From positions 2,728,001 through 2,792,000 of the forward strand of contig NZ_JAQLOI010000001.1 in the NCBI RefSeq assembly GCF_028204155.1: a stretch of 64,000 nt of DNA. The letters run 5' to 3'. Numbering within the stretch: the first letter of the stretch is position 1; the number at the start of each line of letters is the position of its first letter. Position numbers and translations under genes: made by a program. The notes under the pieces are model-generated. The model saw only the letters and a list, made by a program, of their open reading frames with translations, ran no database searches and was not told where the DNA came from. Shown one piece after another: positions 24,609-32,287 of this stretch. This DNA is from Vibrio algarum (GTDB lineage: Bacteria > Pseudomonadota > Gammaproteobacteria > Enterobacterales > Vibrionaceae).

Positions 24609-26131
24609 GCTGCTACTCCTTCAAATAAAGCACAATCCATAATAATTTCTTGAGTTAAATTTTCGTTAACCAAATCGCCTTTGATTACACCTTCATGCAT
24701 AACCAGAACTCGATCACTGATACCTAATACTTCAGGCAGTTCAGAAGAAACCATAATGATGCTGATACCACTTTTAACCAGTTGGAACATCAGCTTATAA
24801 ATTTCATATTTCGCACCAACATCGATGCCACGAGTCGGCTCATCAAGGATAAGTACACTCGGATTAACCATAAGAAATCGAGCCAAAATTGCCTTCTGTT
24901 GATTACCACCAGACAGGTTCTTTATCGCTATTTCTGTATTGGGTGTTTTGACAGTGAGTTTTTTAACCGCATCTTGAATAGAGTTTGCTTCAATGGTGTC
25001 ATTAACAATGCCTCCGGTGCTAAATTGATCGATGGCGGCAAGAGAGATATTCTGCCCAACACTCATTATTGGAATGATACCGTTACGTTTTCGATCTTCT
25101 GGTACCATTGCTATACCCACCTCTAATGCATCACGACTTGTAGAGGTTTTAAGCTGTTTTCCATTGAGAAAATATTGCCCCTCATACCGTCCTAAATAGC
25201 AACCGTATAGACACTCCATTAATTCCGTTCGACCTGCCCCCACCAATCCAGAGACACCAAGAATCTCACCTTTTCTTAAGTTGAAACTAGCATCTCGTAC
25301 TTTAGGTATACTGGAATTGGCTTTATCCCAGGCTTTAACATTCTTAACTTCTAACACCACCTCGCCAATGTCATGCTCTTCCCTAGGGAATAACTGTTTC
25401 ATTTCTCGGCCCACCATCATCGTAATAATGTCGTCAGTGGTCATATTGCGTGCCTCTCGGGTACCGATGTGTGTTCCATCTCGTATCACACAAATATGGT
25501 CAGAAATTGCTTTTACTTCACCCAATTTATGAGAAATATAGATACAGCTAACACCTGAATCACGCAGGTCTTTAACAAGATCAAGCAGGATTTCGGTTTC
25601 AGACTCTGTCAATGGTGCGGTTGGCTCATCAAGCACCAATAATTTGGCGTTTTTAGACATCGCTTTGGCAATTTCTACTAACTGTTGTTGCCCTACTCCT
25701 AGATCACCCACCTTTGTTTCGGGAGAAACGGCTAATTTTACTTTTTCTAATAATATTTCAGCTTCGAAATGCATGAGCTCATAATCCATCACGCCATATT
25801 TACAAAGTTCGGAGCCTAAAAAGAGGTTTTCAAGAATGCTAAGCTCTTTAACCATGGTTAGCTCTTGGTGGATTATTGCGATACCCAAATCTTCAGTATC
25901 TGAAATTTTATTTGGTTCTAGTTTCTCACCCTGGTAGATAATTTCACCTTGATAATCACCGTGAGGATAAATGCCACAGAGCACCTTCATCAACGTCGAC
26001 TTACCTGATCCATTCTCACCACACAATGACAAAATCTCACCCTTTTCTAAACGAATGCTTACCCCGTCCAACGCTTTAACAGGACCAAAGCATTTAACGA
26101 TATCGTGCATCTCTAGTAATGGAGAAGACAT
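24605..26131 (-). CDS. xylG: Xylose ABC transporter ATP-binding protein XylG
   Basis: Energises xylose import. The ATG at 26131 (AGGAG nine bases upstream) gives 508 residues; an earlier GTG at 26140 lacks spacing. It is a tandem ABC ATPase as usual for CUT2 sugar importers: first Walker A GENGSGKSTL near residue 38, signature LGVGQQQLVEIAKAM, Walker B LLVLDEPTAPLTE; second half with GLVGAGRTEL, signature LSGGNQQKAILAR and LILDEPTRGIDVGAK. The second half has the degenerate Walker A typical of this class. It follows xylF by 53 bases. Confidence 0.95.
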   Translation of the reverse strand: MSSPLLEMHDIVKCFGPVKALDGVSIRLEKGEILSLCGENGSGKSTLMKVLCGIYPHGDYQGEIIYQGEKLEPNKISDTEDLGIAIIHQELTMVKELSILENLFLGSELCKYGVMDYELMHFEAEILLEKVKLAVSPETKVGDLGVGQQQLVEIAKAMSKNAKLLVLDEPTAPLTESETEILLDLVKDLRDSGVSCIYISHKLGEVKAISDHICVIRDGTHIGTREARNMTTDDIITMMVGREMKQLFPREEHDIGEVVLEVKNVKAWDKANSSIPKVRDASFNLRKGEILGVSGLVGAGRTELMECLYGCYLGRYEGQYFLNGKQLKTSTSRDALEVGIAMVPEDRKRNGIIPIMSVGQNISLAAIDQFSTGGIVNDTIEANSIQDAVKKLTVKTPNTEIAIKNLSGGNQQKAILARFLMVNPSVLILDEPTRGIDVGAKYEIYKLMFQLVKSGISIIMVSSELPEVLGISDRVLVMHEGVIKGDLVNENLTQEIIMDCALFEGVAA

Positions 26132-26184
26132 AAAAATCACTCCTAATGAAAGCGGCGCTAAGATTACCCTAGCGCCTGAATCGA

Positions 26185-27177
26185 TTATTGATAAACATCT
26201 TTTTCAGCGTGGAAACCGTCAGCGATAACCGTTTTCTTAAGGTTATTTGCATCCACTGCGATTGGTTCTAATAACCATGCATCTACGTCTTTCATGCCGT
26301 TATTAAGTTTAGAGTTAACACGAGGAGTATCGTCATTACCAAGCACAACAGCAATTTCTGCGGCACGTTGAGCCAAAGCAACGATTGGTTTGTATACCGT
26401 CATTGTTTGTGTACCGTCTACAATACGACGAACCGCTGCTAAATCCGCATCTTGCCCAGAGATAATAACTTTACCTGCAAGGCCTTGTGCATCAAGAGCT
26501 TGAATCGCACCACCTGCTGTTGAATCATTTGAAGCCACGACTACATCAATGTTGTTATCATTTGCTGTAAGCGCATTTTCCATAATTTTAAGTGCGTTTT
26601 CCGCTAACCAAGAATCAACCCACTGATCACCAACAACTTCAATATCACCTGAATCGATTTTAGACTGTAGGATATTCATTTGACCTTGACGGAATAATTT
26701 CGCGTTATTATCTGTCGGAGCACCACCCATTAAGAAATAACGTCCAGTTGGCTTAGCTGCTATTAATGCTTTAGCTTGCATTTCCCCTACTTTTTCGTTA
26801 TCAAATGAAAGATAGAAATCAATATCTGCATTGTTGATTAGGCGGTCATACGCCAAAACTTTAATACCGTCACGTTTCGCTTCTTTAATAACGTTAGAAA
26901 GTACTTCACCGTTGGTAGGTATGATAACCAGCACGTCAACACCACGAGAGATCATGTTTTCTATCTGAGAAATCTGAGTCTGCTCATTACCATTCGCCGA
27001 TTGCACATAAATCTTTGCGCCAAGTTTTTCCGCAGTATTAACAAAGATATCTCTATCTTTCTGCCAACGCTCTAAACGTAAGTCATCGATTACCATGCCA
27101 ATTTTTACGCTTTTAGCAAATACAGGTGCACTTATACTAATTAGCACTGCACATATAAGGGTTATTATCTTTTTCAT
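26185..27177 (-). CDS. xylF: D-xylose periplasmic binding protein XylF
   Basis: Captures xylose in the periplasm for XylGH. It has a signal peptide (MKKIITLICAVLISISAPVFA, cleavage after the AxA-like VFA near residue 21), then a type I periplasmic-binding fold: VKIGMVIDDLRLERW, PTNGEVLSNVI, AYDRLI, SNDSTAGGAIQAL and SGQDADLAAV. The length of 330 equals E. coli XylF. The ATG follows AAAGGACAG. It heads the xylFGH transcript and is divergent from xylA. Confidence 0.96.
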   Translation of the reverse strand: MKKIITLICAVLISISAPVFAKSVKIGMVIDDLRLERWQKDRDIFVNTAEKLGAKIYVQSANGNEQTQISQIENMISRGVDVLVIIPTNGEVLSNVIKEAKRDGIKVLAYDRLINNADIDFYLSFDNEKVGEMQAKALIAAKPTGRYFLMGGAPTDNNAKLFRQGQMNILQSKIDSGDIEVVGDQWVDSWLAENALKIMENALTANDNNIDVVVASNDSTAGGAIQALDAQGLAGKVIISGQDADLAAVRRIVDGTQTMTVYKPIVALAQRAAEIAVVLGNDDTPRVNSKLNNGMKDVDAWLLEPIAVDANNLKKTVIADGFHAEKDVYQ

Positions 27178-27695
27178 TCTACTGTCCTTTGTATCACGTT
27201 AGATGTAGGTAAATTCACTATAGGTTAATGAATCTACATACACTGTAAATCAGCTTTCTTAAGAGTTCTTTTGACAGATTTATTTTTGTTTTTATGTTTT
27301 TTTGTTTTGTTAAACCAATGTGATCTAGGTTATATAATGAACAATTAGTTTTCTAAAAATATTATTTTGAAGTTTTATCAGAACAAAAAACAAATAATAC
27401 ATACAAAACCAACATATAGAAAAAACACCTTATAAAACAATAAATAGAAGTGAAGATGCCAAATTAGTGATTGATAAAGCATATTTTAAATCATTAGTAA
27501 CACTACAATATTTCAATAAGTTACGTATTAAATCAGATTATTCAGCCCTTGTTAAAAAAACATAACAACTTGTGAGCTTGCGCACACAAAACAAATAGAA
27601 GAATTTTACTACTAAATTTCATAATTGAATGAATCCCATAAAACACTAATTATTAACGCTGAACATAATTCATTATTTAAATGGAAATAAAAACG
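27178..27695. promoter_or_regulatory. xylF-xylA divergent control region with CRP-like sites
   Basis: A 518-base AT-rich region between xylF and xylA. A near-consensus CRP site, TGTGAGCTTGCGCACA, is at 27571-27586, upstream of xylA. A second partial match, TGTGATCTAGGTTATA (27319-27334), keeps the TGTGATCTAG core and lies toward xylF. XylR operators should be here too but I could not define them. No ORF in the region is credible. Confidence 0.55.
27571..27586 (+). promoter_or_regulatory. CRP site upstream of xylA
   Basis: TGTGA-GCTTGC-GCACA differs from TGTGA-N6-TCACA at one position. It is about 110 bases before the xylA ATG, compatible with an activator role. Confidence 0.55.
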
Positions 27696-29014
27696 ATGAC
27701 TGAATTCTTTAAAAATGTAAGTACAATTAAATTCGAAGGAAGCGAAACGCAGAATTCTTTAGCGTTTCGTCACTATGACAAAGATAAAATGATCTTAGGT
27801 AAATCAATGAAAGATCATTTGCGTTTCGCAGCATGTTATTGGCACAACTTCTGCTGGCCAGGTTCAGATGTGTTTGGTTCTGGCACTTTTGATAGAGCAT
27901 GGCAGAAAAATGGGGACGCTCTTGAAATGGCAAAAATGAAGGCAGATGCCGCGTTCGAGTTTTTCTCAAAATTAGACGTTCCTTATTACTGCTTCCATGA
28001 CACCGACGTCGCACCAGAAGGTACCTCGATTAAAGAGTATGTAAACAACTTCGCAACCATGGTTGATATTCTTGAGCAAAAACAATCAGAAACGGGCTTA
28101 AAACTGCTTTGGGGAACAGCGAATGCGTTCTCAAACCCTCGTTATATGGCTGGCGCAGGTTCCAACCCTGATCCTAAAGTGTTTGCCTATGCGGCGACTC
28201 AAATCTTCAATGCTATGGCGGCAACGAAACGTCTTGGTGGCGAAAACTATGTGCTTTGGGGGGACGTGAAGGTTATGAAACGCTATTAAATACCGACCTA
28301 CGTCAAGAACGCAAACAACTAGGCCGCCTGATGCAAATGGTTGTAGAGCACAAACACAAAATTGGTTTCAAAGGTACAATTCTTATTGAACCTAAACCAC
28401 AAGAGCCAACTAAGCATCAGTATGATTACGATACTGCAACTGTCTATGGCTTTTTGAAGCAATTCGGTTTAGAAAACGAAGTCAAAATGAATATCGAAGC
28501 TAACCACGCAACGCTTGCAGGACATAGCTTCCAACATGAGGTAGCAACAGCGACTTCATTAGGGCTATTTGGTTCAATAGATGCAAACCGGGGTGATCCT
28601 CAATTAGGTTGGGATACAGATCAATTCCCGAATAGTGTTGAAGAAAACACCTTGATTATGTATGAAATTCTTAAGGCTGGCGGCTTTACGACCGGAGGCC
28701 TTAACTTTGATGCACATGTACGTCGTCCTTCTATTGCAGATGAAGACCTTTTTTACGGTCACATCGGCGGAATGGACACAATGGCACTGTCATTGGAAAA
28801 AGCGGCATCAATGATCGAGAATGACGTGTTATCTGAAAATATGGCTAAACGTTACGCTGGGTGGAGTGATGACCTAGGTAAGAAAATACTTGCTGGTGAT
28901 TTATCACTAGAAGCTCTCGCTAAATTTGCGGTTGATAACGAAATATCACCAAGCAAAGAGTCTGGTCGACAAGAACACTTGGAGAATATTGTTAACAGCT
29001 ATATCTTCAAATAA
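27696..29014 (+). pseudogene. xylA: Xylose isomerase XylA, frameshifted (probable assembly error)
   Basis: Interconverts D-xylose and D-xylulose. Two overlapping frames make one full XylA of about 439 residues. The first starts MTEFFKNVSTIKFEG at 27696 and carries FAACYWHNFCWPG, YYCFHDTDVAPEG (catalytic His) and LLWGTANAFSNPRY, up to GGENYVLWGD. The second continues from REGYETLLNTDLRQE with IEPKPQEPTKHQYDYD (metal-binding Glu) and DANRGDPQLGWDTDQFP to the stop at 29014. The break is in six G at 28258-28263; seven would give VLWGGREGYE in frame. An earlier ATG at 27681 is less likely because E. coli XylA starts at the position of MTEFF. Confidence 0.93.
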
Positions 29015-29041
29015 CTCTAAAATAGTACTCGTTATTATTTC

Positions 29042-29074
29042 CTTTTATTCCTCCCATTGAGGGAGGAATAAAGG
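29042..29074 (+). terminator. Hairpin after xylA
   Basis: TTTATTCCTCCC, loop ATTGA, GGGAGGAATAAA: a perfect 12-bp stem 29 bases past the stop. There is no T tract after it on the plus strand, so it may be a stabiliser or an imperfect terminator. Confidence 0.6.
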
Positions 29075-29212
29075 AGTTAAATACACCTCTTCTTCCATAT
29101 CAAAACGTCCTAATTTATTCGAATCACTTCAAATAGTTATCACCCTCTCTAGACTCGTTCATTTTTTCAGCGCATTATTAAAATATTCAGCGCGGTTTAG
29201 CATGGAACAATT

Positions 29213-30538
29213 ATGGACGATCAGCAGTATGTACTTTGGCAACAACGTATAAACAACGAACATAAACTAAGACGAAAGGATCACCGCGACCCTTTCCAGA
29301 GAGACAGGGCTAGGATTCTACACTCGGCCGCATTTCGTCGTTTACAAGCAAAAACCCAAGTGCACGGAACCGGAGTCAACGACTTTCACCGAACTAGGTT
29401 AACTCACTCTTTAGAAGCGGCTCAAATCGGATCTGGCATCCTTGCTCAGCTAGAAAATAAACAACCTGAACTATTACCTCTATTGCCTTCTGCCAGTTTA
29501 ATCGAATCGCTTTGTTTGGCCCATGATATTGGACACCCTCCTTTTGGGCATGGTGGAGAAGTGGCCCTTAACTACGCAATGAGAGAACATGGAGGGTTTG
29601 AAGGCAATGCCCAAACCTTCCGTATCGTTACCCAACTCGAACCGTATACAAAATCTCATGGCATGAACTTATCTAGACGTACTCTTCTCGGATTAATGAA
29701 ATACCCGGCTCTTCTAAGTACAGTGCAGCGCACCATTCATCCTGATCCAGTTTCTCATCAACGTAGACTGAAAGCTAAGGATTGGAGCCCTGCGAAAGGC
29801 ATTTATGACTGTGATAAAATTGATTTTAATTGGGTAATAGAACCATTGCCCGAAAGTGATAAAAATCTTTTCTCATCTCTACGCGTATCTGACCTCAACC
29901 CTAAAAAACATAACAAAACGCGTTTTAAATCGTTAGATTGTTCCATTATGGAAATTGCAGACGATATTGCCTACGGTGTTCATGACCTAGAAGATGCGAT
30001 TGTTTTAGGGAAGGTTCATCGCCATCAGTGGCAAGAATCTGCTGCAAGCAAATTAGCTGAATGTGGTGACCCGTGGTTTGAAGAGAATATCAAAGATATT
30101 AGCGAGATGTTGTTTTCAGGTGAGCATTACCTACGCAAAGATGCTATTGGCGGCATCGTGAATACTCTGCTCACCAGTGCTAGAGTTGAAGCCGTACCTA
30201 ATAGTCATTTTAGTGTTCCGCTGCTCAGCCATAACGCCTACCTCGAGCCACATCTTACGGCAGCACTTGAAGTATTTAAAAACTTTGTAAGTGAATTTGT
30301 TATACAGATACCAGACGTACAGATCATTGAATACAAAGGTCAGCAAATCATTATGGACCTATTTGAAGCACTTAGTGCTGACCCTGAACGATTACTACCT
30401 GAAGCAACTCGAAAAAAATGGCAACTTGCTGATACGACTAATAGTTCGGGAATGAGAGTGATATCGGATTATATCGCCGCGATGACAGACGGATATGCAC
30501 AGAAGCTTCATCAGCAGTTATTTTCATCCAGCCACTAA
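29213..30538 (+). CDS. dgt: dGTPase-like deoxyguanosinetriphosphate triphosphohydrolase
   Basis: HD-domain enzyme that hydrolyses dNTPs (classically dGTP) to nucleoside and triphosphate. The 441-residue protein has the HD metal site in order: H65 (TRLTHS), H104-D105 (CLAHDIGHPPFGHGGE) and a later aspartate in EIADDIAYGVHDLED. The N-terminus RDPFQRDRARILHSAAFRRLQAKTQV is the substrate-pocket region of this family. Length fits the Vibrio type (about 440) rather than E. coli Dgt (505). Relatives of this group are annotated as anti-phage dGTPases that deplete dNTPs; whether this copy defends is unknown. It is convergent with tapT, 21 bases apart. Confidence 0.92.
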   Translation: MDDQQYVLWQQRINNEHKLRRKDHRDPFQRDRARILHSAAFRRLQAKTQVHGTGVNDFHRTRLTHSLEAAQIGSGILAQLENKQPELLPLLPSASLIESLCLAHDIGHPPFGHGGEVALNYAMREHGGFEGNAQTFRIVTQLEPYTKSHGMNLSRRTLLGLMKYPALLSTVQRTIHPDPVSHQRRLKAKDWSPAKGIYDCDKIDFNWVIEPLPESDKNLFSSLRVSDLNPKKHNKTRFKSLDCSIMEIADDIAYGVHDLEDAIVLGKVHRHQWQESAASKLAECGDPWFEENIKDISEMLFSGEHYLRKDAIGGIVNTLLTSARVEAVPNSHFSVPLLSHNAYLEPHLTAALEVFKNFVSEFVIQIPDVQIIEYKGQQIIMDLFEALSADPERLLPEATRKKWQLADTTNSSGMRVISDYIAAMTDGYAQKLHQQLFSSSH

Positions 30539-30559
30539 ACTATCGACAACCCACATACT

Positions 30560-31177
30560 CTATCGCTCCGAAGAATAGTTGTTTTGAAAGACACCGTCGG
30601 GAAGTTGATTTATATAAAATTCAATCATAGCGTCAAATGCATCTAACAGTGGTTCAAAATCTTGCTCAGGCTGTAAGATTTTGAGCACCTGATAGCCGGC
30701 TTCGACAGTAGAAAGACTGTTTTCGCTAGGTGCTTTACGGATCTTGTAGTTACTGCTCATAGTTTTAGGCAGAGATAAACAAGGTAAGGGATGCAGGTTT
30801 TCTGACAATTGGTACATTTTAAACGCTTTTTTCCAGGTACCATCCAATAGAATAATTCTTACCTTGCGGTACAAATCTAATTTGTTGCACACCTTAGGAG
30901 AGACCAATTGAGCATTTTCAGAAGGAAAAAGCACAAACGTCTCCGCATTTTCATCTTCTAGCAGCAGATTGAGATCGCTATGATTCGAAAAATTTTCACC
31001 CACAAAACATTGACTATTGGCAAGAGATAAAAGCAAGATTTTTGCCGTCCCTTTAGCCCGTTTAACTTCTGTAGGGTGTTGAAGAATGATAAGCTCAATA
31101 TCCGTATTTATGTCCTTAATCCAAGAACAAATACACGCCTTTTTCGCTTTACCACATTTTAAGCAATATCGAGACAT
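30560..31177 (-). CDS. tapT: DTW-domain tRNA-uridine aminocarboxypropyltransferase TapT
   Basis: Installs acp3U at position 47 of tRNAs using SAM. The 205-residue product has the N-terminal zinc-type cysteine set CLKCGKAKKACICSW and the DTW-family motif LLDGTWKKAFKM (DxTW), followed by LSLPKTMSSNYKIRKAP and a STVEAGYQVL helix, all in family order. Length is typical (E. coli YfiP/TapT 232). Its ATG at 31177 is only three bases from the opposite GTG of rrtA, so each gene's promoter must lie inside the other gene. Confidence 0.9.
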   Translation of the reverse strand: MSRYCLKCGKAKKACICSWIKDINTDIELIILQHPTEVKRAKGTAKILLLSLANSQCFVGENFSNHSDLNLLLEDENAETFVLFPSENAQLVSPKVCNKLDLYRKVRIILLDGTWKKAFKMYQLSENLHPLPCLSLPKTMSSNYKIRKAPSENSLSTVEAGYQVLKILQPEQDFEPLLDAFDAMIEFYINQLPDGVFQNNYSSER

Positions 31178-31180
31178 TGA

Positions 31181-31735
31181 GTGAAATTATCCTACTTTCT
31201 AATTTTAATGACTGCTATTAGCACTCTGTTCCAACTACCATATTTACAAAGCCTTGTAATTTGGAATGGTGAATTGATTCAAAATGGACAGTGGTGGCGG
31301 ATCCTATCAGGAAATATGACGCACACCAATACTATCCACCTTACGATGAATATTGCCGCGTTGTGGATCATCGCTTATCTGTTTACGCCATCGACTAAAA
31401 ATTTACTAGGCATACTTAGTAGCCTCTCAATTATAGTTGGGTTAGGTTTATTATTCACAAACCTAGGTTCTTATGCGGGACTGTCAGGGGTCTTACATGG
31501 ATTATTTACATATTACGCCTTGTCAGAAGCGCTACGCGGTCGAAACTCTAGTTGGCTGCTCGTTGTTGGGGGAATAATTAAAATTGCTCACGAGCAGTTC
31601 TACGGAGCTTCATTGAACACCGCTGAGCTCATCTCTGCTGAAGTAGCTATACAAGCACATTTGATAGGTGGGATAGCTGGATTAGTACTTGCTGCTGCTT
31701 GGTACAAAATACAATCGCGTCACCTATCCTGTTAG
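31181..31735 (+). CDS. rrtA: Rhombosortase RrtA
   Basis: Rhomboid-family intramembrane serine protease that processes GlyGly-CTERM proteins before their release to the surface. It has 184 residues and about six membrane segments. The active-site loop GLSGVLHGLF supplies the catalytic serine, HTNTIHLTMNIAALW matches the rhomboid HxxxN segment, and AHLIGGIAGLVLAA carries the catalytic histidine helix. The GTG start at 31181 is the earliest possible because a stop codon lies immediately upstream in frame. No GlyGly-CTERM substrate is encoded in this window. Confidence 0.88.
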   Translation: MKLSYFLILMTAISTLFQLPYLQSLVIWNGELIQNGQWWRILSGNMTHTNTIHLTMNIAALWIIAYLFTPSTKNLLGILSSLSIIVGLGLLFTNLGSYAGLSGVLHGLFTYYALSEALRGRNSSWLLVVGGIIKIAHEQFYGASLNTAELISAEVAIQAHLIGGIAGLVLAAAWYKIQSRHLSC

Positions 31736-31745
31736 TAGGTGACGC
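31717..31745 (+). terminator. Hairpin spanning the rrtA stop codon
   Basis: GCGTCACCTA and TAGGTGACGC form a perfect 10-bp stem with a 9-base loop; the rrtA stop codon lies in the loop. There is no T tract, so termination is uncertain. Confidence 0.5.
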
Positions 31746-31804
31746 ATTCGAAAGATCATATCAAATTAATGATGTTACTGATCAGTTAACTCCCTAAAAT
31801 GTTA

Positions 31805-32158
31805 TTACAACAAAATTCTATTTCTGTTTTTTTCTATTGTCGAAGGTCCAATACCTTTAACCTGCATTAATGCCTCAACTGATTCAAATGGTCCGTATTT
31901 TTCCCGATAATCTATAATCAACTGCGCCTTCTTTTCTCCTATACCAAGCAAAAGTGTAGACAGTTGTTCTAAGGTTCCAGAATTAATGTTCACTGTTATT
32001 TTAATTCCTTCATATTTATCTATGGGAATCGAATTAACTGGCTCTGCCAATGTGCTTTCGACAATTGGATTGGTATCGGTTTCTACCGTGGTAGAAAGCG
32101 CAGTGTGCGAAAAGAGTGCAGTCAACGTGGTCAAGACAAAAGCAATAAATTGATTCAT
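31805..32158 (-). CDS. comEA: ComEA-like helix-hairpin-helix DNA-binding protein
   Basis: A 117-residue exported protein with a signal peptide (MNQFIAFVLTTLTALFSHTALS) and a C-terminal ComEA-type helix-hairpin-helix pair (VNINSGTLEQLSTLLLGIG, YGPFESVEALMQVKGIGPST). ComEA binds incoming DNA in the periplasm during natural transformation in Vibrio. An 'IN(A/S)GT' start to the HhH region is typical. It lies downstream of ppiD on the same strand, past the ppiD terminator. Paralogues without a competence role exist, so the name is likely rather than certain. Confidence 0.85.
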   Translation of the reverse strand: MNQFIAFVLTTLTALFSHTALSTTVETDTNPIVESTLAEPVNSIPIDKYEGIKITVNINSGTLEQLSTLLLGIGEKKAQLIIDYREKYGPFESVEALMQVKGIGPSTIEKNRNRILL

Positions 32159-32239
32159 AAGGTTTCCTTTGAAGTTAGTTAGGAACCCATATGATTAAAG
32201 ATGTTGTAATTAATGTCGTTATTCCTGTTAAAGAAATAG

Positions 32240-32263
32240 AACAGGCCGCAAAAGCGGCCTGTT
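32240..32263 (-). terminator. Terminator after ppiD
   Basis: AACAGGCCGC-AAAA-GCGGCCTGTT: perfect 10-bp GC-rich stem, 25 bases past the ppiD stop; on the minus strand it ends GTTCTATTTCTT. Confidence 0.82.
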
Positions 32264-32287
32264 TGAGTATCATTTCAATACATTTAA

